NCBI GenBank assembly: GCA_964626055.1
Contig: CAZVDF010000014.1
Coordinates: forward strand, 1-64,000
Direction: 5' to 3'
DNA length: 64,000 bases
Source: JAFGSG01 sp964626055
GTDB taxonomy: Bacteria > Spirochaetota > UBA4802 > JAFGDQ01
The notes beneath the pieces were generated by a model, which saw nothing but the letters and a program-made list of their open reading frames with translations, ran no database searches and had not been told where the DNA came from. A program made the translations under genes and the position numbers. Shown piece after piece: positions 42,712 to 51,644 of this stretch; the first letter of the stretch is position 1; each line of letters begins with the position of its first letter.

Positions 42712-43764
42712 TTACCTGGCATTGTCTTTCTCGAGCAGTTCAAGCGCTCTTTTCAAAACCTGTTTCCCGGGCAGTTTATTTGAATCCATTTCCTTGACCC
42801 ATCTGACTCTTAGAGGAAGAGTAAACGCCTCCAGTTTTTTCTTATCCCTTTGAACAAAATTGAATTCAGTAACTCCTTTTTTTAAAACCAGCTCCCGGAA
42901 CGGCGCGTCGGTAACGTCGTAAACATGACCGCATTCTTTCGATAACGTCATTCCGCTGTTCTGATCTATTATCTTTTTAACATTATCCGGAAGCGAATTG
43001 AATTTTTCCTTATTCATGATTACCATCATTGTTTCCGTATAAAAATTCGCGATAGTCGAATATTTTACAATATTATCGATTTTGAATATAGTGACCCCTT
43101 CCCATGGAAAAACAGTTCCATTCAGGGTACCTTTTTTCAGAGCGTCCATGGTCTCATTGGCTGGAATCTGAACCGGTATTGCGCCGAATATTTTTAAAGC
43201 GCTTGTGACAAAAGGATTGACCGTCCGGAATTTCATTCCTTTAAAATCGTTTACTTTCATAATAGGTTTTTCAATAGTATAAAAGTGACCGGGGGGATGG
43301 CAGAAAAGGGCAAGTACTTTAACATTGCTGTATTCTTTACGAAATTCAGGGAACTGCTCGAATAGTGTCCATAGCGCTATTGACGCAGTTTCGGCATCTG
43401 GGATCATAAAAGGCAGCTCAAATACCTCGGTCATTTTGAAGCGCCCGGGCGTATAATCATGAAGAGTGTAAGCGATATCCGCAACGCCTTTTTCAACAAG
43501 GGCATATTGATCCTTACCGAGAGCTCCGGCAGGGAAAAATTTTATTGCGAGTTCTCCCCTGGTTAATTGATTTATTTTTTTTGCCCAGATCTCAAACACC
43601 TGGGTTTGCATGGTATGATTTGCCGAAAAACCTGTGGAAAATTTCAATTCAACGACATTTGTTTTCTTTTGTTTTACCGGCTTTGCCTTGTTTACGCTTA
43701 TTGTCGCAGATAGAATAAAAAATATAAGACAAGGAAACAATATTAAGCATTTTATTTTATTCAT
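42712..43764 (-). CDS. TRAP transporter solute-binding protein, DctP family
   Basis: The 350-residue protein has a signal peptide (LILFPCLIFFILSATIS) and the DctP fold, with ELAIKFFPAGALGKDQYALV, GVADIAYTL, FKGMKFRTVNPFVTSALKIF (the Arg that binds the substrate carboxylate) and LPDNVKKIIDQNSG. It should deliver an organic acid to a TRAP permease. No small or large permease subunit (DctQ/DctM) is in the window, so it is an orphan or works with a distant permease. A very strong ribosome site, AAGGAGG, precedes the ATG at 43764. Confidence 0.92.
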   Translation of the reverse strand: MNKIKCLILFPCLIFFILSATISVNKAKPVKQKKTNVVELKFSTGFSANHTMQTQVFEIWAKKINQLTRGELAIKFFPAGALGKDQYALVEKGVADIAYTLHDYTPGRFKMTEVFELPFMIPDAETASIALWTLFEQFPEFRKEYSNVKVLALFCHPPGHFYTIEKPIMKVNDFKGMKFRTVNPFVTSALKIFGAIPVQIPANETMDALKKGTLNGTVFPWEGVTIFKIDNIVKYSTIANFYTETMMVIMNKEKFNSLPDNVKKIIDQNSGMTLSKECGHVYDVTDAPFRELVLKKGVTEFNFVQRDKKKLEAFTLPLRVRWVKEMDSNKLPGKQVLKRALELLEKDNAR

Positions 43765-44190
43765 ATAGCACTTCCTCCTTGATCCTAAAAGTTGTTTTTT
43801 GAAAGCCTGTTGTTATTTGTAATTAGAGTGCATTTAAAAATCCATCAAATAATGCTGTCTTCCATAAAACAAAAATAATATTTCTGATATTTTATCTTTT
43901 ACTGCTCGGCGTAATACTTCGTCGCTTGCGTCGAAGATTCAGGCCTGTCGATTTGCGAAGCAACTCGATATCTGCGGTTTTTGATCCGGCGCGTAAGATT
44001 TTTATTGCAATTAACAGCAGGATCATATCTCATTGCAACTGCGGACGGTCTTGATTTTAACTGCAGATATTGCTGTCGATAATAAAAGCATTCATGATTT
44101 CAAATAAGTCAATCTAATTTTTACTCCGTCGGGAGTCTGGGATACCTGTTCGTTTCCGGCCGCTAAAGTCGGCAGCTTGCTGCGCAGCAG
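43765..44190. other. Intergenic region with a partial R1 repeat
   Basis: Between divergent dctP and the flavin reductase gene. A partial R1 copy (d) lies at 43907-43972: ggcgtaatacttcgtcgctt, gcgtcgaagattcaggcc, tgtcgatttgcg. The rest is AT-rich with short complementary runs (aactgcgga, taactgcag) and no gene that I can support. Confidence 0.6.
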
Positions 44191-44346
44191 TTTATTTCAA
44201 GGCGTAATACCTCGACGCTTGCGTCGAGGATGTAAGCCTATCGATTTGCGGAGCAAATCGATAACGCCTTGAAACATAATACCCCGCCGACACCGAAGGT
44301 GGCGGCCGGTACGTCAGTACCGGGGGCTTGCCCCGGGGAATTTTAT
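44191..44346. repeat. Structured dispersed repeat R1, copy c (full, inverted)
   Basis: This is the reverse complement of copy b at 26309-26462 with very few changes. Its terminal hairpin is cctcgacgcttgcgtcgagg where copy b has ccccgacgctagcgtcgggg; the C-G to T-A swap keeps the pairing. The copy ends about 60 bases before the start of the flavin reductase gene and could form structure in its leader. Confidence 0.85.
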
Positions 44347-44405
44347 TCCGGTTTATCAGGTTGTTTGACCTGATATATAACTGATCGTAAAAAAGAGGAA
44401 TTAAT

Positions 44406-44975
44406 TTGCCTAAGATCATCTGGAAGCCGGGCACCATGCTTTATCCGGTCCCGGCCGTACTTGTAACATCCGCTTATGGGGAAGCGATTAATGTGTTTAC
44501 TGTCTCATGGACGGGAACGGTTTGCACGGACCCGCCGATGCTTTCGGTATCCATAAGACCTGAAAGATATTCGTATGAACTTATAAAGAATTCAGGCGAG
44601 TTCGTCGTGAATCTTCCGGGCCGGGATCTCGCATTTGCAGTGGACTATTGCGGAGTGAAATCCGGCAGGGATGTAAACAAGTTCTCAAAGTTAAAATTGC
44701 ATACGGAAGCAGGTGCGGTAGTAAAAGCTCCAGTTATAAAAAACTGCCCGGTCGCAATAGAGGCGAAAGTCGAATATATAAAAGAACTTGGCAGCCATCA
44801 TATGTTTCTCGCAAAGGTTGTTGCTGTGGATGTTGAACAAAAATTTATAGATAAAAAGGGGAAATTACACCTTGAAAATGCGGAGCTTTTATGTTATAAT
44901 CACGGCTATTATTGCAAAGTATCAAGTTCCCTCGGAAAGTTCGGTTTTTCGGTGCTGAAAAAAAGACGGAGTTGA
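44406..44975 (+). CDS. Flavin reductase-like, FMN-binding split-barrel protein
   Basis: The 189-residue protein starts with TTG at 44406, with AGAGGAA seven bases upstream. It matches the flavoredoxin/flavin reductase-like family: PVPAVLVTSAYGEAINVFTV, SWTGTVCTDPPMLSVSIRPE, YSYELIKNSGEFVVNLPGRD and YCGVKSGRDVNKFSKL. Such proteins bind FMN and pass electrons from NAD(P)H or ferredoxin. The gene is three bases upstream of the SRAP gene and probably shares its transcript. Confidence 0.9.
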   Translation: MPKIIWKPGTMLYPVPAVLVTSAYGEAINVFTVSWTGTVCTDPPMLSVSIRPERYSYELIKNSGEFVVNLPGRDLAFAVDYCGVKSGRDVNKFSKLKLHTEAGAVVKAPVIKNCPVAIEAKVEYIKELGSHHMFLAKVVAVDVEQKFIDKKGKLHLENAELLCYNHGYYCKVSSSLGKFGFSVLKKRRS

Positions 44976-44978
44976 AGC

Positions 44979-45668
44979 ATGTGCGGACGATTTACACAGA
45001 AAAGCGAAAGGCCCGATATACAGCTCGAGTTTTACATCCAGGGATGGCACGCAGAACCGGCTGTCAGTTATAATATTGCACCTTCGCAGAAAGCAGGCGT
45101 TATAATCAATGATGGAAATAAAAATATTTACACATTATATCAATGGGGGCTTGTGCCTCACTGGGCGAAAGATCCGAAAACGGGATATAACATGATTAAT
45201 GCAAAGGCGGAAACCCTGTTGCAGAAGCCGAGTTTTAAAAGTCCTTTTAAAACTAAGAGATGCCTGATCCCTGCGGAGGGATTTTATGAATGGAAGAAAA
45301 TCGGGGATAAAAAGACGCCTTTCTATATTTTATTGAAAGATAATTCTCCTTTCAGCATGGCAGGTCTTTACGATGAGTGGAAGCATCCGTCCGGGAACGA
45401 TAAACTGTATACATTCACTATAATAACTACAGAAGCGAATGAATTAACGGCTGAAATACACGATAAAAAAAGGATGCCGGTTATAATTCAGAAGAAGGAC
45501 AGGGAAGTGTGGCTGGACAATTCAAAATATCCCGAAGATTATCTTCTGTCCCTATTAAGACCTTTAAATTCAGAATTAATGAAAGCATATGAAGTAACGT
45601 CTTTTGTAAACTCACCGAAGAATAACTCGGTCAAGTGCATTGAACCGGCAATCATGGAAAATCGATAA
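44979..45668 (+). CDS. SRAP family abasic-site processing protein (YedK/HMCES)
   Basis: The 229-residue protein starts MCGRFTQ, so Met removal exposes Cys2, the residue that forms a stable thiazolidine crosslink with abasic DNA. Other conserved parts are YNIAPSQKAGVI, YQWGLVPHWAKDPKTGYNMI, NAKAETLLQKPSFK, CLIPAEGFYEWKK (the catalytic Glu), and IHDKKRMPVII with the active His. All active-site residues are intact. It shields abasic sites in single-stranded DNA. Ribosome site GGAG precedes the ATG; it is followed by an FAH-family gene. Confidence 0.95.
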   Translation: MCGRFTQKSERPDIQLEFYIQGWHAEPAVSYNIAPSQKAGVIINDGNKNIYTLYQWGLVPHWAKDPKTGYNMINAKAETLLQKPSFKSPFKTKRCLIPAEGFYEWKKIGDKKTPFYILLKDNSPFSMAGLYDEWKHPSGNDKLYTFTIITTEANELTAEIHDKKRMPVIIQKKDREVWLDNSKYPEDYLLSLLRPLNSELMKAYEVTSFVNSPKNNSVKCIEPAIMENR

Positions 45669-45683
45669 TATTAAGGAGTACTT

Positions 45684-46484
45684 ATGCGTATAATTCGATT
45701 TCTGGATGATAAAAATAATATTTGTTACGGACATAACTATAAAAATGGATATGCTGATCTGCTATCAGGCGAGTTACTCGGACGGCTCGTCGATACCGGC
45801 AGCAAAATACAGGTTAAAAAGCTGCTTGCCCCGGTTCTGCCTCCGGCAATCCTGTGCATTGGATTGAATTATATAGCTCATGCGGGCGAGACAGGATTTA
45901 AGCTACCGGAATACCCCGTGCTTTTTATGAAAAACACGGCGGCTGTTACAAATCCCAACGACCCGATCGTGATACCCCGCGTTTGTGCAGATGTGCCGGA
46001 AGTCGATTACGAAATAGAACTTGCTGTTGTTATAGGCAGGAACGCAAAGAACGTCAACGTTTCTGATGCGCTGGATTATGTGCTGGGATACACAATAGGC
46101 AATGATGTTTCCGCAAGGCGCTGGCAGATGAACGCCGGGTCAGGGCAATGGGTAAGAGGCAAGAGCTTCGACACGTTCTGCCCGCTCGGGCCCGTACTTG
46201 TGACCGGAGATGAAATACCCGATCCCCAGAACCTGCAGCTAACATGCTATCTTAACGGAAATATCATGCAGAATACAAACACTTCGGATATGATCTTTAC
46301 CATAGCTCAGCTTATAGCGTTTTTATCCCAGGATACGACTTTGCTCCCGGGTACTGTAATAATGAGCGGGACACCGGGAGGGGTTGGGTATGCGCGCAAA
46401 CCTCCGGTTTACCTGAAAGCCGGTGATCTTCTTGAACTTAAGATAGACGATATCGGCACCCTGGTAAATCCGGTCATTAACTGA
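45684..46484 (+). CDS. Fumarylacetoacetate hydrolase family protein
   Basis: The 266-residue protein has the FAH catalytic domain: CIGLNYIAHAGETG, PEYPVLFMKNTAAVTNPNDP, the metal ligands in VDYEIELAVVIGRNAKNV, YTIGNDVSARRWQ, and GTVIMSGTPGGVGYARKPP near the C-terminus. Members hydrolyse or decarboxylate beta-dicarbonyl compounds such as oxaloacetate or 2-hydroxyhepta-diene-dioate. The precise substrate is not evident. AAGGAG lies before the ATG. The 3' end overlaps the convergent M48 protease gene by eight bases. Confidence 0.93.
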   Translation: MRIIRFLDDKNNICYGHNYKNGYADLLSGELLGRLVDTGSKIQVKKLLAPVLPPAILCIGLNYIAHAGETGFKLPEYPVLFMKNTAAVTNPNDPIVIPRVCADVPEVDYEIELAVVIGRNAKNVNVSDALDYVLGYTIGNDVSARRWQMNAGSGQWVRGKSFDTFCPLGPVLVTGDEIPDPQNLQLTCYLNGNIMQNTNTSDMIFTIAQLIAFLSQDTTLLPGTVIMSGTPGGVGYARKPPVYLKAGDLLELKIDDIGTLVNPVIN

Positions 46485-47712
46485 TCTCGCGGATCTTTTC
46501 AATGCGTTTCAGAACCGGCGGATGCGTATATTTTAAGAATACCATAAACGGATGCGGAGTAAGATTGGAAAGATTATCGGCGCTGAGTTTTTTTAAAGCG
46601 GAAATCATAGCTTCGGCATTATTCCCGGTTTTTACCGCATAAGCGTCCGCCTCATATTCGTGTCTTCTTGACATGCAGTTCCCGAACAATGAGATAATTT
46701 CCATAACCGGCGAATAAAGAAATCCGAAGAAAACAAGACTCGCGTAAATAGATGTTTTTTCCATCTTGAATGCCGTGAAAAGGCCTTCATTGTTAATAAA
46801 AAAAGATAAAAGAAAGAACAAAAAACCTGTTGTAATAGTCCCAATGAACATATTTTTGTAAATATGTTTCATCTTAAAATGTCCCATTTCATGAGCAAGG
46901 ATGGAAACAAGTTCTTCGATTGTATGTTTTTCAATTAACGTGTCAAACAGTACTATTCTTCTGAATTTCCCGAATCCGGTAAAATACGCGTTTGATTTCG
47001 TCGAACGTTTGGATCCGTCCATTTTAAATAAGCCTTTCATTTTAAAATTTTGGGATCGTGCATAGCTTTCCACTGAATTTTTTAATTCGCCGTTTTCAAG
47101 AGGAATGAATTTATTGAATAAAGGCATAATGACAACAGGGGCAATAAAGTTTAAAAACATCTGAAATACAATAATAGCTATCCAGCAGAAAAGCCATGCC
47201 CAGTTTTCGAATTTTCCGAAGAACCATAAAATACACGAAAATATGAGTCCTCCGATAACTGTGGCAAGAATGATGCTTTTAACCATGTCAAGAAGGTATG
47301 TTTTAACTGTGGTTTTATTAAATCCATATTTATTTTCGATAACAAACGTGTCGTAAATATCGAATGGCAGTTCCAGTAGCTGGAAGCTAAAAATGAGTAT
47401 GCCTGTAAAGATCAGGCCGGTTATAATTTCTCCGAACCCATAACCACGTGCTATTTTATCGACATAATTGAATCCGCCTGCAAGTATGAATATTATGACA
47501 ATAATTTCAAAAAAAGTCTTATTGATAAGACCGGTTATTGTATTTTCTCTTGTGTATAGTTGTGATTTTTTATATCTTTCATCGTCATAGTGCCCTTTAA
47601 ATTCATCTGGCAACTGCGGTGAAAGATTTTTTAAATTCAGAAGTTCTATGATAAGATCCAGAATATAGCTTACGAATATTACAGCCAGAATAAAAAACAA
47701 ATATCCATTCAT
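46477..47712 (-). CDS. M48 family Ste24/CAAX-prenyl-protease-like zinc metalloprotease
   Basis: The 411-residue integral membrane enzyme has about seven hydrophobic helices and the zinc motif HEMGH in VSILAHEMGHFKMKHIYKN, with the third ligand Glu in RRHEYEADAYA. The N-terminal region LIIELLNLKNLSPQLPDEFK with ITGLINKTFFEIIV matches Ste24 proteins rather than the shorter HtpX. It probably degrades or trims membrane proteins. No partner gene is evident; it converges on the FAH gene. Confidence 0.93.
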   Translation of the reverse strand: MNGYLFFILAVIFVSYILDLIIELLNLKNLSPQLPDEFKGHYDDERYKKSQLYTRENTITGLINKTFFEIIVIIFILAGGFNYVDKIARGYGFGEIITGLIFTGILIFSFQLLELPFDIYDTFVIENKYGFNKTTVKTYLLDMVKSIILATVIGGLIFSCILWFFGKFENWAWLFCWIAIIVFQMFLNFIAPVVIMPLFNKFIPLENGELKNSVESYARSQNFKMKGLFKMDGSKRSTKSNAYFTGFGKFRRIVLFDTLIEKHTIEELVSILAHEMGHFKMKHIYKNMFIGTITTGFLFFLLSFFINNEGLFTAFKMEKTSIYASLVFFGFLYSPVMEIISLFGNCMSRRHEYEADAYAVKTGNNAEAMISALKKLSADNLSNLTPHPFMVFLKYTHPPVLKRIEKIREIS

Positions 47713-48031
47713 TACGGGCTACCTGTGTCAGAGCAGTTTTACAATCCTTTTATTATAAGACAGATAAATGAATAAATCAATTATTATAATTATTGATAAT
47801 TGCATTATTTCATCGATTGATAAAGCATAATAGAGGCTTGATGCATATTGTAAAAATTACGAATAAACAGGCCGATACTACGTTAAATATCAATTCCGGG
47901 ATTAAAAAATTAATATATTAATTTAGTCAATAAAAAATTATTGAAAAATTATAATTTATTTCCAATAAATAAATCAGCTGAATTTATAATTTTTAATGAT
48001 ACTTATTCATAAATTATTCCAGGAAAATTTT
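47713..48031. other. AT-rich intergenic region without a gene
   Basis: About 320 bases, very AT-rich, between divergent M48 protease and acylphosphatase genes. The best frames are short and not protein-like. It presumably holds both promoters; I see no repeat. Confidence 0.5.
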
Positions 48032-48307
48032 ATGGCTAAAGAATTGATCTTAAAAGGGATAGTACAGGGTGTGTTTTGCAGAAAATTTTGCAGCGATTAC
48101 GCAAAAAAATTCGGGATAAGAGGATCTGCCAGCAATCTAAGCAACGGTAATGTGCGTGTTATTCTTGATACAGACGACGAACAAAAGATCAGCAGATATG
48201 TTCAGGCGATAAAGTTCAATCCTGATGGTTATATATTTTACGGCAGAATTGATGATGTAGGTGTGGCGAACTATTCCGGCCCGATCAGAGGCGATTATGT
48301 GTTTTAA
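48032..48307 (+). CDS. Acylphosphatase
   Basis: The ~91-residue protein fits the acylphosphatase fold. The phosphate-binding loop LKGIVQGVFCRKFCSDYAKK carries the catalytic Arg, though VQGVFCR replaces the usual VQGVGFR, and ASNLSNGNVRVILD supplies the catalytic Asn. It hydrolyses acyl phosphates. The ATG at 48032 is preferred to the upstream ATG at 47996, as AGGAAAA precedes it and the family begins at this point. Confidence 0.85.
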   Translation: MAKELILKGIVQGVFCRKFCSDYAKKFGIRGSASNLSNGNVRVILDTDDEQKISRYVQAIKFNPDGYIFYGRIDDVGVANYSGPIRGDYVF

Positions 48308-48354
48308 TACAAAATCTCTCCGGATACTATCATGCCTAATTTTTAAATTATGTA

Positions 48355-48927
48355 CTACACTAAGGCAATGGGTTTGGGTATTTTCATCCTTCGTGCGTAA
48401 ATTCTGTAATATTTGTGCAACGATTTACTGTCCATTTTAAGAAAATCGAAATATGAAGTTCCGGAAATGTATTCATGGAATAATTTGACTTCTTTCTCGA
48501 ATTTCGAATCAAACCGTTTTTTCGACGATCCATGTGCTTTTTTAACACTGCCCATTCTTCTTATATCACCGTTGAATTCAGGATTTATATGGTAAAGTTC
48601 ATGAAAAATTACTTTAAGTTTCTCTTCAGCAGGCAGGTCAAAAAATTTCGGAAGATAAAAGTATAATGCATAAAGCTGGATCAATCCGTTGTTGACAATA
48701 TCCGGGATCGTATAGTTCCTGGTCCTGAAATTAAGGATACCAGATCCGTTTTGAAATCTGAGGGGCACAAGTTTTCCGTAAATCGCACCCCGGCCGTTTC
48801 TTCTGTTTGAGCCAAGGCAAACGACGATTCTTGAGATATCAATATGGGGAAAAATATGCGAATGAATCCTGATTTGCTCGATCAGTTCGCTGAGTATGTC
48901 GGTCAGGTTTATCTTCGGTTTTTTCAA
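48355..48927 (-). CDS. Putative zinc metallopeptidase (HELYH motif)
   Basis: The 190-residue protein starts with TTG at 48927, one base after the recN stop codon, so it is coupled to recN. The motif KVIFHELYHINPEFNGDIRR gives HExxH, with a possible third ligand in the following helix; it resembles the putative phage-type or SprT-like metallopeptidases. An upstream sequence, VVCLGSNRRNGRGAIYGKLV, may line the active site. There is no signal peptide. Its position with recN suggests, without proving, a DNA-related proteolysis role. Confidence 0.75.
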   Translation of the reverse strand: MKKPKINLTDILSELIEQIRIHSHIFPHIDISRIVVCLGSNRRNGRGAIYGKLVPLRFQNGSGILNFRTRNYTIPDIVNNGLIQLYALYFYLPKFFDLPAEEKLKVIFHELYHINPEFNGDIRRMGSVKKAHGSSKKRFDSKFEKEVKLFHEYISGTSYFDFLKMDSKSLHKYYRIYARRMKIPKPIALV

Positions 48928-48928
48928 A

Positions 48929-50641
48929 TTAAAGTCCGGTTTTTTCCGCCAGCATCACCATTTCCTGCGCGTGCTTAAGAGATATCTCCGTAATCTTTTC
49001 CCCGGCAAGCATGCGTGCTATTTCCTTTATTTTTTCAACTTTATTCAGATTTTTTACCATTGTAGTGGTTCTGTCATTGATTTTTTCTTTCATTACAGTA
49101 AAATGATTATCGGACATGGCCGCAATCTGCGCCAGATGCGTAATTACCAGCACCTGCCTGTCTCCCGCAAGAGACTTAAGCTTGCGGCCGACTATTTCCG
49201 CTGTTTTCCCTCCGATCCCCGCGTCCACTTCATCGAATATCAGTGTATCCACAATATCTGCGGAGAGGATTACTTTTTTTAAGGCCAGCATGATTCTCGA
49301 CATTTCACCGCCGGAAGCAACTTTTTTAAGCTGTTTTAAATCTTCACCTTCGTTAGCGGATATTAAAAATTCAATTCTGTCAAGGCCGTGAGGATAAAGA
49401 ACATATGTCTTATTGTCCTTTTCAATTTTGCCATCAGGGCTAAAATCCCTCTGTATCGATATTCTGAATAAAGTTCCATCCATACCAAGATCTTTTAGTT
49501 CCGAGATTACCTTTTCTTCCAGAATTTTGGCGGCCTGTTTTCTTTTGTCAGAAAGATCGAACGCGGCTATTTTTGTTTCTTTTACTACGGCTTTATATTC
49601 CTCCGTAAGCTTTCCGATTTCTTCATCGCTTGTTGAAATGGTGTTTAGTTCGTCTTTTGATTTTTTTAAATATTCCAGAATGTCTTCAATCGTGCTGCCG
49701 TACTTCTTTTTCAGGTTTGAAATCAGGGAAAGTCTGGATTCGACTTCATTGATGCGCTCGGGAGAGAAATCTATATTTTTTTCGTATCCGCGCAGAAATG
49801 ATGCCGCATCTTCAAGAGGATATAAAGCGTTCCTTATCATGTCCAGCGTATTGGAGATTGAAGGATCATACTCGGATATCGATAATAAAGAATGTTCTAC
49901 TTTTTTAAGGTTCTGTATAATGCCGCCGTCGTTCTTTAAGAGATTCGAGGAATTATTGATTTCATCGAACATTTTTTCGGCATTCGATAAAATCGCAGAT
50001 TCGGTTTCCAGGGACTGTTCTTCGCCGGGAATAAGTCTGGCCGCTTCTATTTCTTTTATGACAAAAGAAAGATATTCTATCCGTCTGGATTTTTCTCTTT
50101 CGTCAATTTTAAATGAATCTATCTTTTCCTGAAGGCTGTTCAGCTTGTTGTAATACATGTTGATCCGGGCTACCTTGCCGTCGAGCCTTCCGAAACTGTC
50201 AAGAAGCTCCCTGTGCCTTGAGGTCTTTATAATACTCTGGTGTTCGTTCTGTCCGTGAATATCGACAAGGTATTCGGATATCTCTTTTAGCTTCGCGATC
50301 GGGATCTGCGTCGAATTGGCAAAACAGCGTCCTTTGCCGCTCGAATAGAGTTCGCGTCTCTGAACAAGAATATTATTGTCGTTGTCTATACCGGATTCAT
50401 CAAGGATCGTTTTTACCTGGGGAAGATTTGATATATCGAATACCCCCTCAAGTATAGCCCGTTCGTTTCCTGCGCGTATCATGTCTGTAGTCATCTTTTC
50501 TCCCAGTATTCCCGACAATGCGTCGATGAGAATAGATTTGCCTGTTCCGGTTTCACCGGTAAGGATATTCAGACCGCGATCGAATTTCAATTGAAGGTTT
50601 TCTATCAATATGAAATTATTTATTTTTAATTCACGAAGCAT
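48929..50641 (-). CDS. recN: DNA repair protein RecN (SMC-like ATPase)
   Basis: The 570-residue protein has an SMC-type N-terminal ATPase half (MLRELKINNFILIENLQLKF, Walker A GETGTGKS), a coiled-coil middle (about 150-380) and a C-terminal half with the signature ASGGEMSRIMLALKK, Walker B TLIFDEVDAGIGGKTAE and VLVITHLAQIAAMSD. RecN holds broken DNA ends together in recombinational repair. It starts eight bases after nadK and is followed one base later by the metallopeptidase gene. A LexA site was not found. Confidence 0.96.
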   Translation of the reverse strand: MLRELKINNFILIENLQLKFDRGLNILTGETGTGKSILIDALSGILGEKMTTDMIRAGNERAILEGVFDISNLPQVKTILDESGIDNDNNILVQRRELYSSGKGRCFANSTQIPIAKLKEISEYLVDIHGQNEHQSIIKTSRHRELLDSFGRLDGKVARINMYYNKLNSLQEKIDSFKIDEREKSRRIEYLSFVIKEIEAARLIPGEEQSLETESAILSNAEKMFDEINNSSNLLKNDGGIIQNLKKVEHSLLSISEYDPSISNTLDMIRNALYPLEDAASFLRGYEKNIDFSPERINEVESRLSLISNLKKKYGSTIEDILEYLKKSKDELNTISTSDEEIGKLTEEYKAVVKETKIAAFDLSDKRKQAAKILEEKVISELKDLGMDGTLFRISIQRDFSPDGKIEKDNKTYVLYPHGLDRIEFLISANEGEDLKQLKKVASGGEMSRIMLALKKVILSADIVDTLIFDEVDAGIGGKTAEIVGRKLKSLAGDRQVLVITHLAQIAAMSDNHFTVMKEKINDRTTTMVKNLNKVEKIKEIARMLAGEKITEISLKHAQEMVMLAEKTGL

Positions 50642-50648
50642 TTTGTTA

Positions 50649-51524
50649 TTAAGTAAAGGCGTTATTGCCCCAGTTAAATTTTTGCTTTAAGATTTCGTAA
50701 AAATTCCTTTCGGGATGAGTTATTAATAAGGTTTTTTTATTCGATTCCGTAAAAAAGATTTCATCGTTATCCGGTATGCTGATCGATTCGTGCCCGTCTA
50801 TAGTCATTATGCTGTTGCCGAACTCGGAACCAACGGTTACTTTCAGTTTCGAGTTCCCCGGAATAATTAAAGGCCTGGTGGCAAGCGTATGGGGACATAC
50901 AGGCATGATCAATAGTATATTTTTAATAGTTGGGGTTACGACCGGCCCTCCGGCCGACAGCGAATATGCGGTCGAACCGGTTGAAGTAGCAATGATAAGC
51001 CCGTCGCCTGAAAATGAGTTTAAAAATTTTCCGTCGATTTCGAGATGGATCGTGATAGGACGAGAAAAAATTCCTCTGGAAATAGCTACGTCATTTAACA
51101 CTGAAATACCGGCCAGTATTTTGCCTTCCCTGATATGTGTAAGTTCCAGCATGTCCCTTTCGCTTTTTAAATATTTCCCGTTGATGATTTTATCCAGATA
51201 TTTCAATGCTTCATCCGGCATAAATTCTGTAAGAAATCCAAGCCTTCCTTTATTTATGCCGAAAATAGGACTGCCAGTGCCTGCAAAAAGCCGGGCTGTA
51301 TGAAGCAGAGTGCCGTCGCCGCCTATCGAGATAACAATATCCGGCCGGGAGACGAAAAATTCCTGGCTGACGATGAATCCGGAAAGCCCGGTTTGTTTAA
51401 GTATGGCGTATTCCGGGAGAAATACTTTTACGCCCAATTTGTCTAGCAAATCGATTATTTTTTCAACGTAAGGTATGGATGCCTTATCTTCAGGCCTGAT
51501 ATTGATAGCGCAAATTTTATGCAT
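50649..51524 (-). CDS. nadK: NAD kinase
   Basis: The 291-residue protein shows the NAD kinase motifs: VISIGGDGTLLHTARLF with the GGDGT catalytic Asp, GINKGRLGFLTEF, ISRGIFSRPITIHLEIDG-like NE-type region and FSGDGLIIATSTGSTAYSLS (conserved TGSTAYxxSAGG). It makes NADP from NAD and ATP. It is the first gene of a minus-strand unit with recN, a common arrangement in several phyla. Confidence 0.96.
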   Translation of the reverse strand: MHKICAINIRPEDKASIPYVEKIIDLLDKLGVKVFLPEYAILKQTGLSGFIVSQEFFVSRPDIVISIGGDGTLLHTARLFAGTGSPIFGINKGRLGFLTEFMPDEALKYLDKIINGKYLKSERDMLELTHIREGKILAGISVLNDVAISRGIFSRPITIHLEIDGKFLNSFSGDGLIIATSTGSTAYSLSAGGPVVTPTIKNILLIMPVCPHTLATRPLIIPGNSKLKVTVGSEFGNSIMTIDGHESISIPDNDEIFFTESNKKTLLITHPERNFYEILKQKFNWGNNAFT

Positions 51525-51561
51525 TTGATTTTAAGATATCATTTTATTAAAAATGTTTTTA

Positions 51562-51644
51562 TTAGAAGTCATCTCAAAATTATATTTTATTCCTATTTAT
51601 CTTTAATCACCTATATGAATCTATTATTTTGAGACGGCTTCTAA
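51562..51644. repeat. 83-bp inverted-repeat element, type copy of the agaagtcatctcaaaa family
   Basis: The left end ttagaagtcatctcaaaat (51562-51580) and right end attttgagacggcttctaa (51626-51644) pair over 17 of 19 positions. The interior contains cctatttatctttaatcacc and tatatgaatctat. Related copies lie at 13088-13152, 22219-22272, 35079-35159 and perhaps 8630-8754. No coding capacity; it resembles a MITE. Confidence 0.75.

Noticed and set aside
49413..50132. Plus-strand frame inside recN
   Set aside because: It is a Ser/Phe/Leu-rich shadow of a clear RecN frame.
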